Below, in pieces: positions 23,360 through 31,109 of a stretch of DNA of 36,604 nucleotides. Under the pieces are notes generated by a model that was given only the letters and a program-made list of their open reading frames with translations, had not been told where the DNA came from and did not search any database. The stretch covers positions 1-36,604 of the forward strand of contig CAZQCP010000018.1 of NCBI GenBank assembly GCA_964592115.1, given 5' to 3'. Position 1 is the stretch's first letter; the number at the start of each line of letters is the position of its first letter. The position numbers and the translations under genes were made by a program. Origin of the DNA: Sva-07 sp964592115. GTDB taxonomy: Bacteria > Actinomycetota > Acidimicrobiia > Acidimicrobiales > Ilumatobacteraceae.

Positions 23360-24541
23360 TCACGAACCGACCGAGATCTGGGCGATCGATTGCTGGATGG
23401 CTGCCTGCACCTCGGGCGAGATCGGGGCCGAACCCGCCGACGCCGCGGCGTCGGCTTGACCCTCGCTCGAGCTGATGTACGTCATGAACGACTTCACCAG
23501 GTCGACCTTCGCCTGTGTGTCGTACTGGAGGCAGATGATGTGGTACGAGACCAACGCGATCGGATACGTGTCCGCCGTCTCCGGCGTGCGGTTGACCTGG
23601 ATGGCGAAGTCGAACTCGCTCTGGCCACCGGTGAGCTCCGACGAGTCGACGATGCGGCCCGCAGCTTCGGGCGAGTACTCCACGAACTCGCCGGCGACGC
23701 CGACGGCAGCGGCGGGCAGGCCGGCGATCTGGCTGGCGTCGGCGTAACCGATCGAGCCGACGCCCGCAGCAACGGCAGCGACCATGCCCTGCGTCTGCGG
23801 AGCACCTTCGCCGCCGCCGGGGCCTTCGTCTTCCCACGCCTCGATGGAACCGAACGTCCACGTGTCCGGCGCGGCCTGGCTCAGGTAGTCGGTGAAGTTC
23901 GCCGTCGTGCCCGACTCGTCCGAGCGGTGGACCGGGTTGACCGCCGTGTCCGGAAGTTCGAGGTCCGGGTTGTCAGCGGCGATCGCGTCGTCGTTCCAGC
24001 GGGTGATCTCGTTGGCGAAGATGCCGGCGATCACGTCCGCGCTCAAGTTGAGCGTCTCCCCCTCGAGCGACGGAAGGTTGTAGGGGATGGCGATCGGCGA
24101 GATGTAGTGCGGCAGGTTGATCGCTCCACCGTCACCGGCGCAGCGATCGATCGACGCCTCGTACTCCTCGTCTTTGAGCGCGCTGTCCGACCCGGCGAAG
24201 TCGGACCCGCCGGCCAGGAACGTCTCGCGGCCTCCACCGGAACCGATCGGGTCGTACTCGACCGTGGCGTCCGGGTTGGCGCGCTGCCAGCCAGCCTGCC
24301 AGCCCGCCATCGCAGCCGCCTGCGACGAGGCGCCGGCGCCGATCAGGGTTCCCGACACCGGGCCACCGGCGGGTGCATCGGTCGACGCAGGGCCATCGGT
24401 CGCGCCGGGCGCATCGGTCGCGTCGGTCGCTGCGGAGGCAGTCGTGTCGTTCGAGGAGCCGTCATCGTCGCTTCCACAGGCGGCGGCGACGAGGGTGAGG
24501 GCGAATGCACCGGCAAGGATCCGGCGCTTGGGGGTGTTCAC
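23360..24541 (-). CDS. pstS: Phosphate-binding lipoprotein PstS
   Basis: A 393-residue exported lipoprotein. GTG 24541 begins a signal peptide ending in the lipobox LVAAAC (lipidated Cys22), followed by a Ser/Thr/Asp/Ala linker. The mature domain shows SGTLIGAGASSQAAAMAGW, the phosphate-site IGSGGGRETF and GSDSAL, PIAIPYNLP, ITRWND, and VHRSDESGTTANFTDYL. These are PstS signatures; it captures phosphate outside the membrane for PstCAB. GGAG eight bases upstream supports the start. It is preceded by the GTTCAC box at 24606-24649, so expression should rise in phosphate starvation. Confidence 0.96.
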   Translation of the reverse strand: MNTPKRRILAGAFALTLVAAACGSDDDGSSNDTTASAATDATDAPGATDGPASTDAPAGGPVSGTLIGAGASSQAAAMAGWQAGWQRANPDATVEYDPIGSGGGRETFLAGGSDFAGSDSALKDEEYEASIDRCAGDGGAINLPHYISPIAIPYNLPSLEGETLNLSADVIAGIFANEITRWNDDAIAADNPDLELPDTAVNPVHRSDESGTTANFTDYLSQAAPDTWTFGSIEAWEDEGPGGGEGAPQTQGMVAAVAAGVGSIGYADASQIAGLPAAAVGVAGEFVEYSPEAAGRIVDSSELTGGQSEFDFAIQVNRTPETADTYPIALVSYHIICLQYDTQAKVDLVKSFMTYISSSEGQADAAASAGSAPISPEVQAAIQQSIAQISVGS

Positions 24542-24568
24542 GCTGATGTCTCCATTCGTTCGTCTCGC

Positions 24569-24587
24569 GTTGTCGGCACTCGACAAC
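24569..24587 (-). promoter_or_regulatory. Hairpin in the pstS 5' leader
   Basis: GTTGTCG and CGACAAC (7 bp, 5-nt loop) lie between the predicted -10 element and the pstS start, inside the leader RNA. It could protect the message 5' end. Confidence 0.45.
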
Positions 24588-24594
24588 GCCGCGC

Positions 24595-24649
24595 ACGGTA
24601 GACAGCCCAGGTGAACCCGCTCCCCCATCGAGGTGAACGAGGAGTGAAC
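24595..24649 (-). promoter_or_regulatory. pstS promoter with phased GTTCAC (PhoP/RegX3-type) box
   Basis: On the minus strand, GTTCACTCCTC, GTTCACCTCGA, a degenerate 11-mer and GTTCACCTGGG run from 24649 to 24606 in exact 11-bp phase. This is the arrangement of actinobacterial PhoP/RegX3 boxes. TACCGT (24600-24595) six bases further on fits a -10 element, with the last repeat lying near the -35 position, as in activated promoters that lack a good -35. The regulator encoded at 17597-18295 is the obvious ligand. Confidence 0.8.
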
Positions 24650-24710
24650 ACTCGACGACAGGTGAGCGAGATGTGGCCGAGATGTGGCCGCGGTCACGCC
24701 CCGGCGCCGG

Positions 24711-26795
24711 TCAGCGACGTCCGGTGAGTTGCTGGTCGACCATCCAGCGGTACAACCGCTCTTGCGAGTGCGGCTCGAACGTGTGGCGCGGGCCCACGCG
24801 CAGCCAGGAGTCGTCGGGCTGCATCTCCCACGCCACGATGTCGTCGGCCAGCGCGAACTCGAGCGCCCGGTCGAGCGCCGCGGTGTGCCGCGCGTGCTCG
24901 ATCGGGACCATCACCTCGACGCGCCGATCGAGGTTGCGCGGCATCAGGTCGGCGGATCCGATCAGATAGACCGCGTCGGAGGAGGCATCGGGGATGCGCT
25001 CGCCGTCGACCACGTTGCCGTGCGCGAACCGGTAGATGCGGCTGTGTTCGAGGTACCTGCCGAGGATGCTGCGGACCCGGATGTTCTCGGACATGCCCGG
25101 CACCCCCGCGCGCAGGCAACAGATGCCACGCACGACCATGTCGATGCGCGTGCCCGCCGCGCTCGCCGCGTAGAGCGCCTCGACCATCCCGTCGTCGGCG
25201 ATCGAGTTGCACTTCAACGTGATGTGCCCGTCGGGCCCGAACGACGCCTCGTGTTCGATCAGGTCGACGAGCTGGCGGCGCAGGTCGCGCGGGGCGACGA
25301 GCAGGTCCCGGTAGTCCTCGGTGCGGCTGTAGCCGGTGAGGTGGTTGAAGAGCTGGGCGGCGTCGTCGCCGATGTCCGGGTGACACGTCAAGACGCCGAT
25401 GTCTTCGTAGATCCTGGCGGTCTTCGAGTTGTAGTTGCCCGTGCCGATGTGCACGTACTTGCGCAGCTCGTCGCCGTCGTCGCGCACGACGAGTGCCACC
25501 TTGCTGTGCGTCTTGAGCCCGACCATGCCGTACACGACGTGCACGCCGGCGCGTTCGAGCTGGCGCGCCCAGTGCACGTTGTTCGCCTCGTCGAAGCGCG
25601 CCTTCAGCTCGACCAGCACGGCCACCTGCACCCCGCGTTCGGCGGCACGGATCAGGGCGCGGATGATCGGGCTGTCGCCGCCGGCGCGGTACAGCGTCAT
25701 CTTGATCGACTGCACGCGGCGGTCGTCGGCGGCCTGCGAGATGAACGCTTCGACGCTGTTGGCGAAGCTCTCGTAGGGGTGATGGACCATCAGTGCCCGG
25801 TGGCGCATCACGTCGAAGATCAACCGGTCGCTCTCCTCGGCGGTCGCGATGCGACCCGGCGTGACCGGTGGCCATGCTTCGTCTTTCAGGTCCGGCCGGT
25901 CGAGGTCGGCCAGCTGGAACAGCATCGACAGGTCGAGTGGCGAGCGGTGGAACGTGACGTCGGCCATCGTCAAGTCGAGCTCGCGCACGAGCAGTTCGAG
26001 GACCTCCGCACCGATGTCGTGGGACACCTCGAGACGCACGGCCGAGTTGAATCGACGCTTGCGCAGCTCCATCTCCACGGCTTCGAGAAGATCGTCGGCA
26101 TCGTCTTCCTCGAGCGTCAAGTCGGCGTTGCGACTGACACGGAACGGGGCCCAGTCCTCGATGATCATGCCGACGAACATGCGGTCGAGGCGGGCGGCGA
26201 TCAGCTGCTCGACGGGGAGGTAGCGGCCAGGCGACGACCGGACGAGCCGCGGGAACAGCGCCGGCACCTTCACGCGGGCGAAACGGCGCTCACCCGTCTC
26301 CGGGTCGGCGACGTTCACCGCCAACGACAGTGCGAGGTCGGAGATGTAGGGGAACGGGTGCCCGGGGTCGACGGCGAGCGGCGTGAGCACGGGAAACACG
26401 CGCTCTTCGAACCACATGTCGAGCTGTTCGCACTCCTCCGCGGTGACGTCGTCCCACGAGATCATCTCGATCCCGGCGCGCCGTAATGCCGGCACGAGGT
26501 GATCGACGTACGCGCTGTCGATGCGCTCGACGTGTTCGAGCACGCGCTGGCCGATCTCGGCGAGCGTCTGCGCTGGGCTCCGGCCATCGGCACCGGGGCG
26601 ATCGACACCGGCGATGATCTGGTCTTTCAGCGCGGCGACGCGGACCTGGAAGAACTCGTCGAGGTTCGTGCACGTGATCGCGCAGAACTTGGCGCGCTCC
26701 AAGAGCGGGATGCCCGGCTCGGTGGCGAGCTGCAGCACGCGTTCGTTGAAGTCGAGCCAGCTCAGTTCACGATTGAGGAAGCGCTCGTCGGCCAC
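24711..26795 (-). CDS. ppk: Polyphosphate kinase
   Basis: A 694-residue Ppk1. It opens ERFLNRELSWLDFNERVLQLA and CTNLDEFFQVRVAALKDQ, then HHPYESF, the catalytic VHIGTGNYNSKTARIYEDIG (phosphorylated His449) and a second phospholipase-D-like half with LKCNSIADDGMVEALYAAS and VRGICCLRAGVPGMSENI. Ppk1 makes and reversibly uses polyphosphate from ATP. It is on the same strand as pstS, 169 bp upstream of it, with its own upstream small gene, and so belongs to the phosphate block. ATG 26795 follows the 87-residue ORF by 18 bp. Confidence 0.97.
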   Translation of the reverse strand: MADERFLNRELSWLDFNERVLQLATEPGIPLLERAKFCAITCTNLDEFFQVRVAALKDQIIAGVDRPGADGRSPAQTLAEIGQRVLEHVERIDSAYVDHLVPALRRAGIEMISWDDVTAEECEQLDMWFEERVFPVLTPLAVDPGHPFPYISDLALSLAVNVADPETGERRFARVKVPALFPRLVRSSPGRYLPVEQLIAARLDRMFVGMIIEDWAPFRVSRNADLTLEEDDADDLLEAVEMELRKRRFNSAVRLEVSHDIGAEVLELLVRELDLTMADVTFHRSPLDLSMLFQLADLDRPDLKDEAWPPVTPGRIATAEESDRLIFDVMRHRALMVHHPYESFANSVEAFISQAADDRRVQSIKMTLYRAGGDSPIIRALIRAAERGVQVAVLVELKARFDEANNVHWARQLERAGVHVVYGMVGLKTHSKVALVVRDDGDELRKYVHIGTGNYNSKTARIYEDIGVLTCHPDIGDDAAQLFNHLTGYSRTEDYRDLLVAPRDLRRQLVDLIEHEASFGPDGHITLKCNSIADDGMVEALYAASAAGTRIDMVVRGICCLRAGVPGMSENIRVRSILGRYLEHSRIYRFAHGNVVDGERIPDASSDAVYLIGSADLMPRNLDRRVEVMVPIEHARHTAALDRALEFALADDIVAWEMQPDDSWLRVGPRHTFEPHSQERLYRWMVDQQLTGRR

Positions 26796-26813
26796 CTCGG
26801 CTCAGCCCATTCG

Positions 26814-27077
26814 TCAGTCGATGTCCTCGGCGTAGCCGAGATCCCACTCGAGGGTGATGGCCTCGCGCTCGGCGTCGCGCACGATGCGCTCCCGGTTGCG
26901 CCGGAACTGCGGGTCGTCGCGGGGCAAGAGCACCAAGCGGGCGAGCACGCGGGCACGGAACTCGTCGAGGAGCTGACGTTCCCCCCAGTCGCCGTACACC
27001 TCCCAGTGCGGCGCCACCGGGCCGTGGTAGACGATCCGGGCGTGGGCCCGGGGCTCACGGGTCTCGACGTCGCTCAT
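26814..27077 (-). CDS. Small uncharacterised protein upstream of ppk
   Basis: An 87-residue soluble protein from ATG 27077 (GTG 27107 is in frame but less likely). It has HWEVYGDWGERQLLDEFRAR and a long basic helix RRNRERIVRDAEREAITLEWDLGYAEDID. I do not recognise a family. It ends 18 bp before ppk on the same strand, so the two are probably one transcript, and a role in polyphosphate metabolism is only a guess from position. It is divergent from the whiB-like gene at 27276. Confidence 0.65.
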   Translation of the reverse strand: MSDVETREPRAHARIVYHGPVAPHWEVYGDWGERQLLDEFRARVLARLVLLPRDDPQFRRNRERIVRDAEREAITLEWDLGYAEDID

Positions 27078-27275
27078 GGGCGTGGACTCTATCGGTGGGG
27101 AGCGCACCGGCGGGGCGGCCGAGATGGTGTGATGCGTCGAAGTTCTTTACGGATGTGTTACGGTTCAGCGGCGACCACGCAACAAACGCGGCCACGGCTC
27201 TCCGAATCTCGGACGGGTGGGAACCGCGACGACATCGAGAACGTCGAACCGATCACTCCACACGAAAGGCCCGAC

Positions 27276-27644
27276 ATGAAGAACCGCAGCACCTCCCGCA
27301 CGGTCCGCAACGAGCCGGCGGGCGCGCTCCGTAGCGGCGCCATCACCGCGACCGCCGTGTCCGTCGCGCCGGCGGAATCGATCGATCACGTCCCCCACGA
27401 TCCCGATTCAGCCACCGCGTGGATGGCCGAGGGCAACTGTCGCCTGCACCCGCCGGCGATGTTCTTTCCGAGCGACGGTGTCGGCGTCGACCGCGCCCGC
27501 AAGATCTGCGCTTCGTGCCCGGTGATCGACACGTGCCTCGAGTTCGCGCTCGTCGAGCGCATCGAACACGGGGTGTGGGGCGGGTGCAGCGAGCGCGAGC
27601 GTCGCCGCATCCTCAAGCGCCGTCGCGTCGAACTCGCCGACTGA
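27276..27644 (+). CDS. WhiB-family iron-sulfur transcription factor
   Basis: A 122-residue WhiB protein with a long, Ala/Thr-rich N-terminal arm (1-45). The four cluster cysteines are C55, C78, C81 and C87 (C-x22-CxxC-x5-C), followed by the G[VI]WGG turn (GVWGGCSERERRR, with an additional Cys104) and a basic tail RRILKRRR for DNA contact. WhiB proteins bind a [4Fe-4S] cluster and the sigma factor. GAAAGG six bases before ATG 27276 supports the start. The 198-bp upstream region has TTTACGGATGTGTTACGG repeats around 27142 that may be promoter elements. Confidence 0.92.
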   Translation: MKNRSTSRTVRNEPAGALRSGAITATAVSVAPAESIDHVPHDPDSATAWMAEGNCRLHPPAMFFPSDGVGVDRARKICASCPVIDTCLEFALVERIEHGVWGGCSERERRRILKRRRVELAD

Positions 27645-27686
27645 CACGCACCGACGCGTCGCGCCTGATCTCGGCGGGCTGACGGG

Positions 27687-27896
27687 TCAGCCGGGGTCGG
27701 TCGACGTGGTCGTGGACGACTCGGCATCTGCGCCGGCGGACGCGGAGCCGTCGGGCTTGCCGGCCTCGGACATGCCGTCCTTGAACTCTTTTTGTGCCTT
27801 GCCGAGGTTGCGGGCGAGCTTGGGCAGCTGCGAACCACCAAAGAGCACGAGCACCAGGATCAAGACGATGATCATCTCGGGGCCACCAAAGGACAT
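27687..27896 (-). CDS. tatA: Sec-independent translocase subunit TatA/TatE
   Basis: A 69-residue protein with a single N-terminal membrane helix (EMIIVLILVLVLFGGSQLPKL), the FG hinge, and an amphipathic helix ARNLGKAQKEFKDGMSEAG, which is the TatA pattern, then an acidic Ser/Thr tail. TatA oligomers form the pore of the twin-arginine pathway. It is a lone gene: tatC is not beside it. It converges on the whiB-like gene, 42 bp apart. Confidence 0.93.
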   Translation of the reverse strand: MSFGGPEMIIVLILVLVLFGGSQLPKLARNLGKAQKEFKDGMSEAGKPDGSASAGADAESSTTTSTDPG

Positions 27897-27967
27897 GTCC
27901 GTGAGGTTACCCCACTCCCCCGGGTGTGCGCCGGGCGCGCGCAGCCGCCGCTGGTTGCGAGACGCGT

Positions 27968-28267
27968 TCAGGCGGTGATCGAGCTGCGCGCGACCTGGGC
28001 GCGCTGACGGCGGATGCGGCGCCGCTCGCGCTCGGACAAGCCGCCCCAGATGCCGAACTTCTCGCCGTTCTGGAGCGCGAACTCCAAGCAGTCGGTGCGC
28101 ACCTCGCAGCCACGGCAGACCTCCTTCGCCTCGCGCGTGGAGGCGCCACGCTCGGGGAAGAAGAGGTCAGGGTCGACGCCGAGGCAGTTGGCGTAGTCGT
28201 GCCAATCGGGATCGGGTTCGACCGGCACGGCCGTGACCGTGATGCTCGAGGTGGTGATGAACTGCAT
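27968..28267 (-). CDS. WhiB-family regulator, WhiB2/WhmD-like
   Basis: A 99-residue protein: WHDYANCLGVDPDLFFPERG, STREAKEVCRGCEVRTDC, FGIWGGLSERERRRIRR. Cluster cysteines are C28, C51, C54 and C60. FGIWGGLSERER and the length match the WhiB2/WhmD group that controls septation in relatives. ATG 28267 has AGGAGG ten bases upstream; longer starts in frame run into a leader. A CCGGCGC/GCGCCGG hairpin (28286-28302) lies just before that site, and a TGTAATTACA palindrome about 105 bp upstream could be promoter. Confidence 0.9.
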   Translation of the reverse strand: MQFITTSSITVTAVPVEPDPDWHDYANCLGVDPDLFFPERGASTREAKEVCRGCEVRTDCLEFALQNGEKFGIWGGLSERERRRIRRQRAQVARSSITA

Positions 28268-28285
28268 GTGCTGAAGTCCTCCTGG

Positions 28286-28302
28286 CCGGCGCTGGGCGCC
28301 GG
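28286..28302 (-). promoter_or_regulatory. Hairpin directly before the whiB2 ribosome site
   Basis: CCGGCGC and GCGCCGG (7 bp, 3-nt loop) end two to three bases before the AGGAGG of the whiB2-like gene. A stable hairpin there may keep the site open or limit access by position. Confidence 0.45.
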
Positions 28303-28369
28303 GTGGTCGAAGGCGGCGAATGGGTGTGACCACATCGCTGGCCGGGTCTGGGAAGAACTCGTACAGCGA

Positions 28370-28379
28370 TGTAATTACA
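28370..28379 (-). promoter_or_regulatory. Candidate whiB2 promoter palindrome
   Basis: TGTAATTACA is a perfect 10-bp palindrome in an AT-rich island about 103 bp before the whiB2-like start; TGTAAT or TAATTA could be its -10. The leader would be about 100 nt, usual for whiB genes. Confidence 0.3.
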
Positions 28380-28433
28380 GTGGCGTCATTTTGCCATAGC
28401 ACACGCGTCATGCGCAAGGGGGGATTTCCCAAG

Positions 28434-28452
28434 TTCGCGCGCAGCGCGCGAA
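28434..28452 (-). terminator. GC palindrome after the VWA gene
   Basis: TTCGCGCGC and GCGCGCGAA are perfect 9-base arms around A28443, 23 bp after the VWA stop. There is no U-run. It probably ends the VWA message. Confidence 0.4.
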
Positions 28453-28474
28453 TACGGTCCGACGAGCGCCGCGA

Positions 28475-30487
28475 TCAGCTGGCGCGACGGCCGCGACGGG
28501 CGAGCTCGCGCTTGCCGTCCATGAAGTCCACGAGCACGTAGTCACCGAGGTTCTCGGGCGTCGTGAAGAACGCTCGACCACGGTTGATCTGGGTCATCTG
28601 CTCGATGAACGCCCGCAGCGACCCGTCGGCGCCGAGGCCGAACGTGTTGATGCGGATCTGCTCCTTGGTGCAGCGTACGACCTCACGCAGCGTGGCCTCG
28701 ACGGTCTCGCGCACGGGCGGATAGTTGAAGAACGGCATGCCGTTGTCCATGATGTGCGCCGTCGGTTCGCCGTCGGTGATCATGATGATCTGCTTCGTGC
28801 CCGACTGCCGGGCGAGCAACTGCCGCGCCAACGTGAAGCCGTGGTGCATGTTCGTGCCGTACACGAAGTCCCACGACACCTCCGGCAGCTGTTCGGCCGT
28901 CAACACCCGCGCCGTCTCGGAGAACCCGACGATGCCGAGGTAGTCGCGCGGGAACTGCGACGTGATGAGGCTGTGCAGCGCCATTGCCACCTTCTTGGCG
29001 GGCAAGAAGTTGTCGCGCATCGGCATCGACAGGGACAGGTCGAGCATCAGCACCGTCGACGACCGCGTGAGGTGCTCCATCCGCTCGATCTCGAAGTCGT
29101 CCGGGTGGAGGCGCACGGGGGTGCCGCCGCCGGACCGGCGCAGCGCGTTACGGATCGTCTGATTGAGGTCGAGCTGGAACGGATCGCCGTACTCGTACAC
29201 CTTCGTGTCGTACGTGCGCTCGTGGCCCTGGCCGATGTTGCTCGTGTCGTGCTGACCGAGCTTGTCCTTGGCGAGCTTGGAGAACAGGTCGCGCAGCGCG
29301 TTGGACCCGATCTTGCGCAACCCCTTCGGGGTCAGTTCGAGCCGACCTTCCTTCTGCTCGATGAGGCCCGCCTGTTCGAGCTGCTTGGTCAGCTCGGCGA
29401 GACGTTCGAGTGACTTGGCGGCGTCGTTGCCGAGCAGGTCGCGGACACGGTCCATGTCGGCCTCGGCGAGCGCCGCCGGGCTCGACGCGTTGCGCAACAG
29501 GTTCTCCAGCTGATCGAGGTCGCCCATGTCCTGCATCGCCTGCATCGCCTGCTGGAACCCCATCGGATCCTGGCCTTCGAAGTCGTAGCTGCGGTTCCAG
29601 TTGAGCTGCGGGAACAGCTGTTGCAGGTTGCCCGACAGCTGCTGCATCTGCCACTGCAGGTCCATGTCCTCGAGCAGCTGATCGGACAGCTGTTGGAGCT
29701 GCGCCCGTTGCTCGGGCGTCATCGAGTTCATCATCGCCTGCATCGCCGCCATGCGCTGGGCCATCTGTTCGAGCAGCTCTTCGACGTTCTGTGGGTTCTC
29801 GGGGAAGAAGTCCCCGTACTGCTCCATGAACTCCTCGAAGCCGGGATCCTCGCCGCGCTGGTACTTGTCGAGCATGTCGTTGAGGGCGGCCATCATGTCC
29901 TTCATCCGGGCCATGTCCTCGGGGGTCATGTTCGACAGCGCGCCCGACATCTGGTCGACCATCTGCTGCATCAGTTGCTCGCGGAGACGATCCATCAGCT
30001 GCTCGAAACGTCGCTGCGCTTCGTCGGACTCGAAGTTGTACGAGCTCAGCTCGCGGACCTTGCCGGCGAGGTCGTCCGGCATCAGGTCGAGGCGCAAGTT
30101 GCGCTCGTCGGCGGTCGCCTGGGCGTTGTCGGCGCGGCGCTCGTCGCCCGAGCTCTGCGCGTCGCGGAGCGCGTTCTCGATGGCGTGGCGCTCCTCGTCG
30201 ACGATGTCGTCGAGCTCGGCCTTGATCTCGTCGTAGACGCCGCCGAGGTCGGACTGCTCGAGGCGCTCTTGACGCTCCTGGCGGAGACGTTCGAGCAGCT
30301 CGCGCAGCCCCTGCATGCGCTCGCCGTTGCTGTCGCGCATGCCGTCTTGCATCATCCGCCGCAGCGCCGCGCTCACGTCGCCGTGGTAGAGCAGCTCGTC
30401 GGTCAGTTCGTCGAACGCGGCATCGGCGTCGAACTCGAAGCCCGTCTGGGTGCCGTCCCACCGCGAGTACGTGAAGCGCTTCGTCAT
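28475..30487 (-). CDS. VWA-domain protein (MoxR-partner type)
   Basis: A 670-residue soluble protein. The first 460 residues are charged, Met/Gln-rich helix and coiled coil (RLREQLMQQMVDQMSGALS, MMNSMTPEQRAQLQQLSDQL). The C-terminal von Willebrand A domain follows with the MIDAS LDLSLSMPM (about residue 480), FVYGTNMHHGFTLARQLL with the Thr ligand, and IMITDGEPTAH. The protein matches long VWA partners of MoxR/magnesium-chelatase-like AAA+ proteins. ATG 30487 has GGGAGG upstream. The likely partner ATPase is at 31110-32552, but a cyclase lies between on the other strand. Confidence 0.92.
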   Translation of the reverse strand: MTKRFTYSRWDGTQTGFEFDADAAFDELTDELLYHGDVSAALRRMMQDGMRDSNGERMQGLRELLERLRQERQERLEQSDLGGVYDEIKAELDDIVDEERHAIENALRDAQSSGDERRADNAQATADERNLRLDLMPDDLAGKVRELSSYNFESDEAQRRFEQLMDRLREQLMQQMVDQMSGALSNMTPEDMARMKDMMAALNDMLDKYQRGEDPGFEEFMEQYGDFFPENPQNVEELLEQMAQRMAAMQAMMNSMTPEQRAQLQQLSDQLLEDMDLQWQMQQLSGNLQQLFPQLNWNRSYDFEGQDPMGFQQAMQAMQDMGDLDQLENLLRNASSPAALAEADMDRVRDLLGNDAAKSLERLAELTKQLEQAGLIEQKEGRLELTPKGLRKIGSNALRDLFSKLAKDKLGQHDTSNIGQGHERTYDTKVYEYGDPFQLDLNQTIRNALRRSGGGTPVRLHPDDFEIERMEHLTRSSTVLMLDLSLSMPMRDNFLPAKKVAMALHSLITSQFPRDYLGIVGFSETARVLTAEQLPEVSWDFVYGTNMHHGFTLARQLLARQSGTKQIIMITDGEPTAHIMDNGMPFFNYPPVRETVEATLREVVRCTKEQIRINTFGLGADGSLRAFIEQMTQINRGRAFFTTPENLGDYVLVDFMDGKRELARRGRRAS

Positions 30488-30521
30488 CGCACCCTCCCAG
30501 CGAACTGACCCATGTGGCGAA

Positions 30522-30546
30522 TGTACAGCGTTGTAGACTCGGTACA
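30522..30546. promoter_or_regulatory. TGTAC-N15-GTACA inverted repeat in the VWA/cyclase divergent promoter
   Basis: TGTAC (30522-30526) and GTACA (30542-30546) flank the TAGACT -10 candidate of the cyclase. An operator shared by both genes is possible. Confidence 0.35.
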
Positions 30547-30547
30547 C

Positions 30548-31093
30548 ATGCGTGTCCCCCGCACGTTCGTCTTCGTCGACCTGTCAGGTTTCACGAACTA
30601 CACCGCTGCGTTCGGCGACGACGCGGCCGGACGGCTGCTCAGCACGTTCCGGGCGATCGTCCGCACGGTCGCCTCCGACCGCGGGGTGCGCATCGCCAAG
30701 TGGCTCGGTGACGGCTGCATGATCGTCGCCGTCGAACAGCGCGATGCGATCGAGTTCGTGCTCGATCTCGAACGGCAAGCGACCGACGTGTGTGCCCCGC
30801 TCACGATCCGCGCCGGCCTGGCGACGGGCCACGCCCTGTTGTTCGAAGGTGACGATTACATCGGCTCGGCGGTGAACCTCGCCGCTCGGTTGTGCGACCG
30901 GGCCCGTGGCATCGAGGTGCTGATGCCGACGATGCAGATCGACCAGCTGCCCGAGGGCATCCACGCCGAACCGTACGGCGAGCTCGAACTGCGCGGCTTT
31001 CCCGGCGCGGTCGACGTCGTCAGCCTCCACGGCACCCCGACACCGTCGAACATCGACACCGCCGAGCTCTGGACCCGCAGCCCCTTCATCTAA
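30548..31093 (+). CDS. Class III adenylate/guanylate cyclase domain protein
   Basis: A 181-residue single-domain cyclase. Metal aspartates are D11 (FVFVDLSGFTNYT) and D55 (IAKWLGDGCM); K51 and D103 (GDDYIGSAVN) occupy the purine-contact positions and suggest ATP preference; N110 and R114 (VNLAARL) are the transition-state pair. All catalytic residues are present. No membrane or sensor domain exists, so it is a soluble, likely homodimeric enzyme. ATG 30548 follows TAGACT (30534-30539), a leaderless or nearly leaderless -10. It stands divergent from the VWA gene (60 bp) and tail-to-tail with the AAA+ gene (16 bp). Confidence 0.93.
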   Translation: MRVPRTFVFVDLSGFTNYTAAFGDDAAGRLLSTFRAIVRTVASDRGVRIAKWLGDGCMIVAVEQRDAIEFVLDLERQATDVCAPLTIRAGLATGHALLFEGDDYIGSAVNLAARLCDRARGIEVLMPTMQIDQLPEGIHAEPYGELELRGFPGAVDVVSLHGTPTPSNIDTAELWTRSPFI

Positions 31094-31109
31094 CCCGAGC
31101 CGGGGGACC

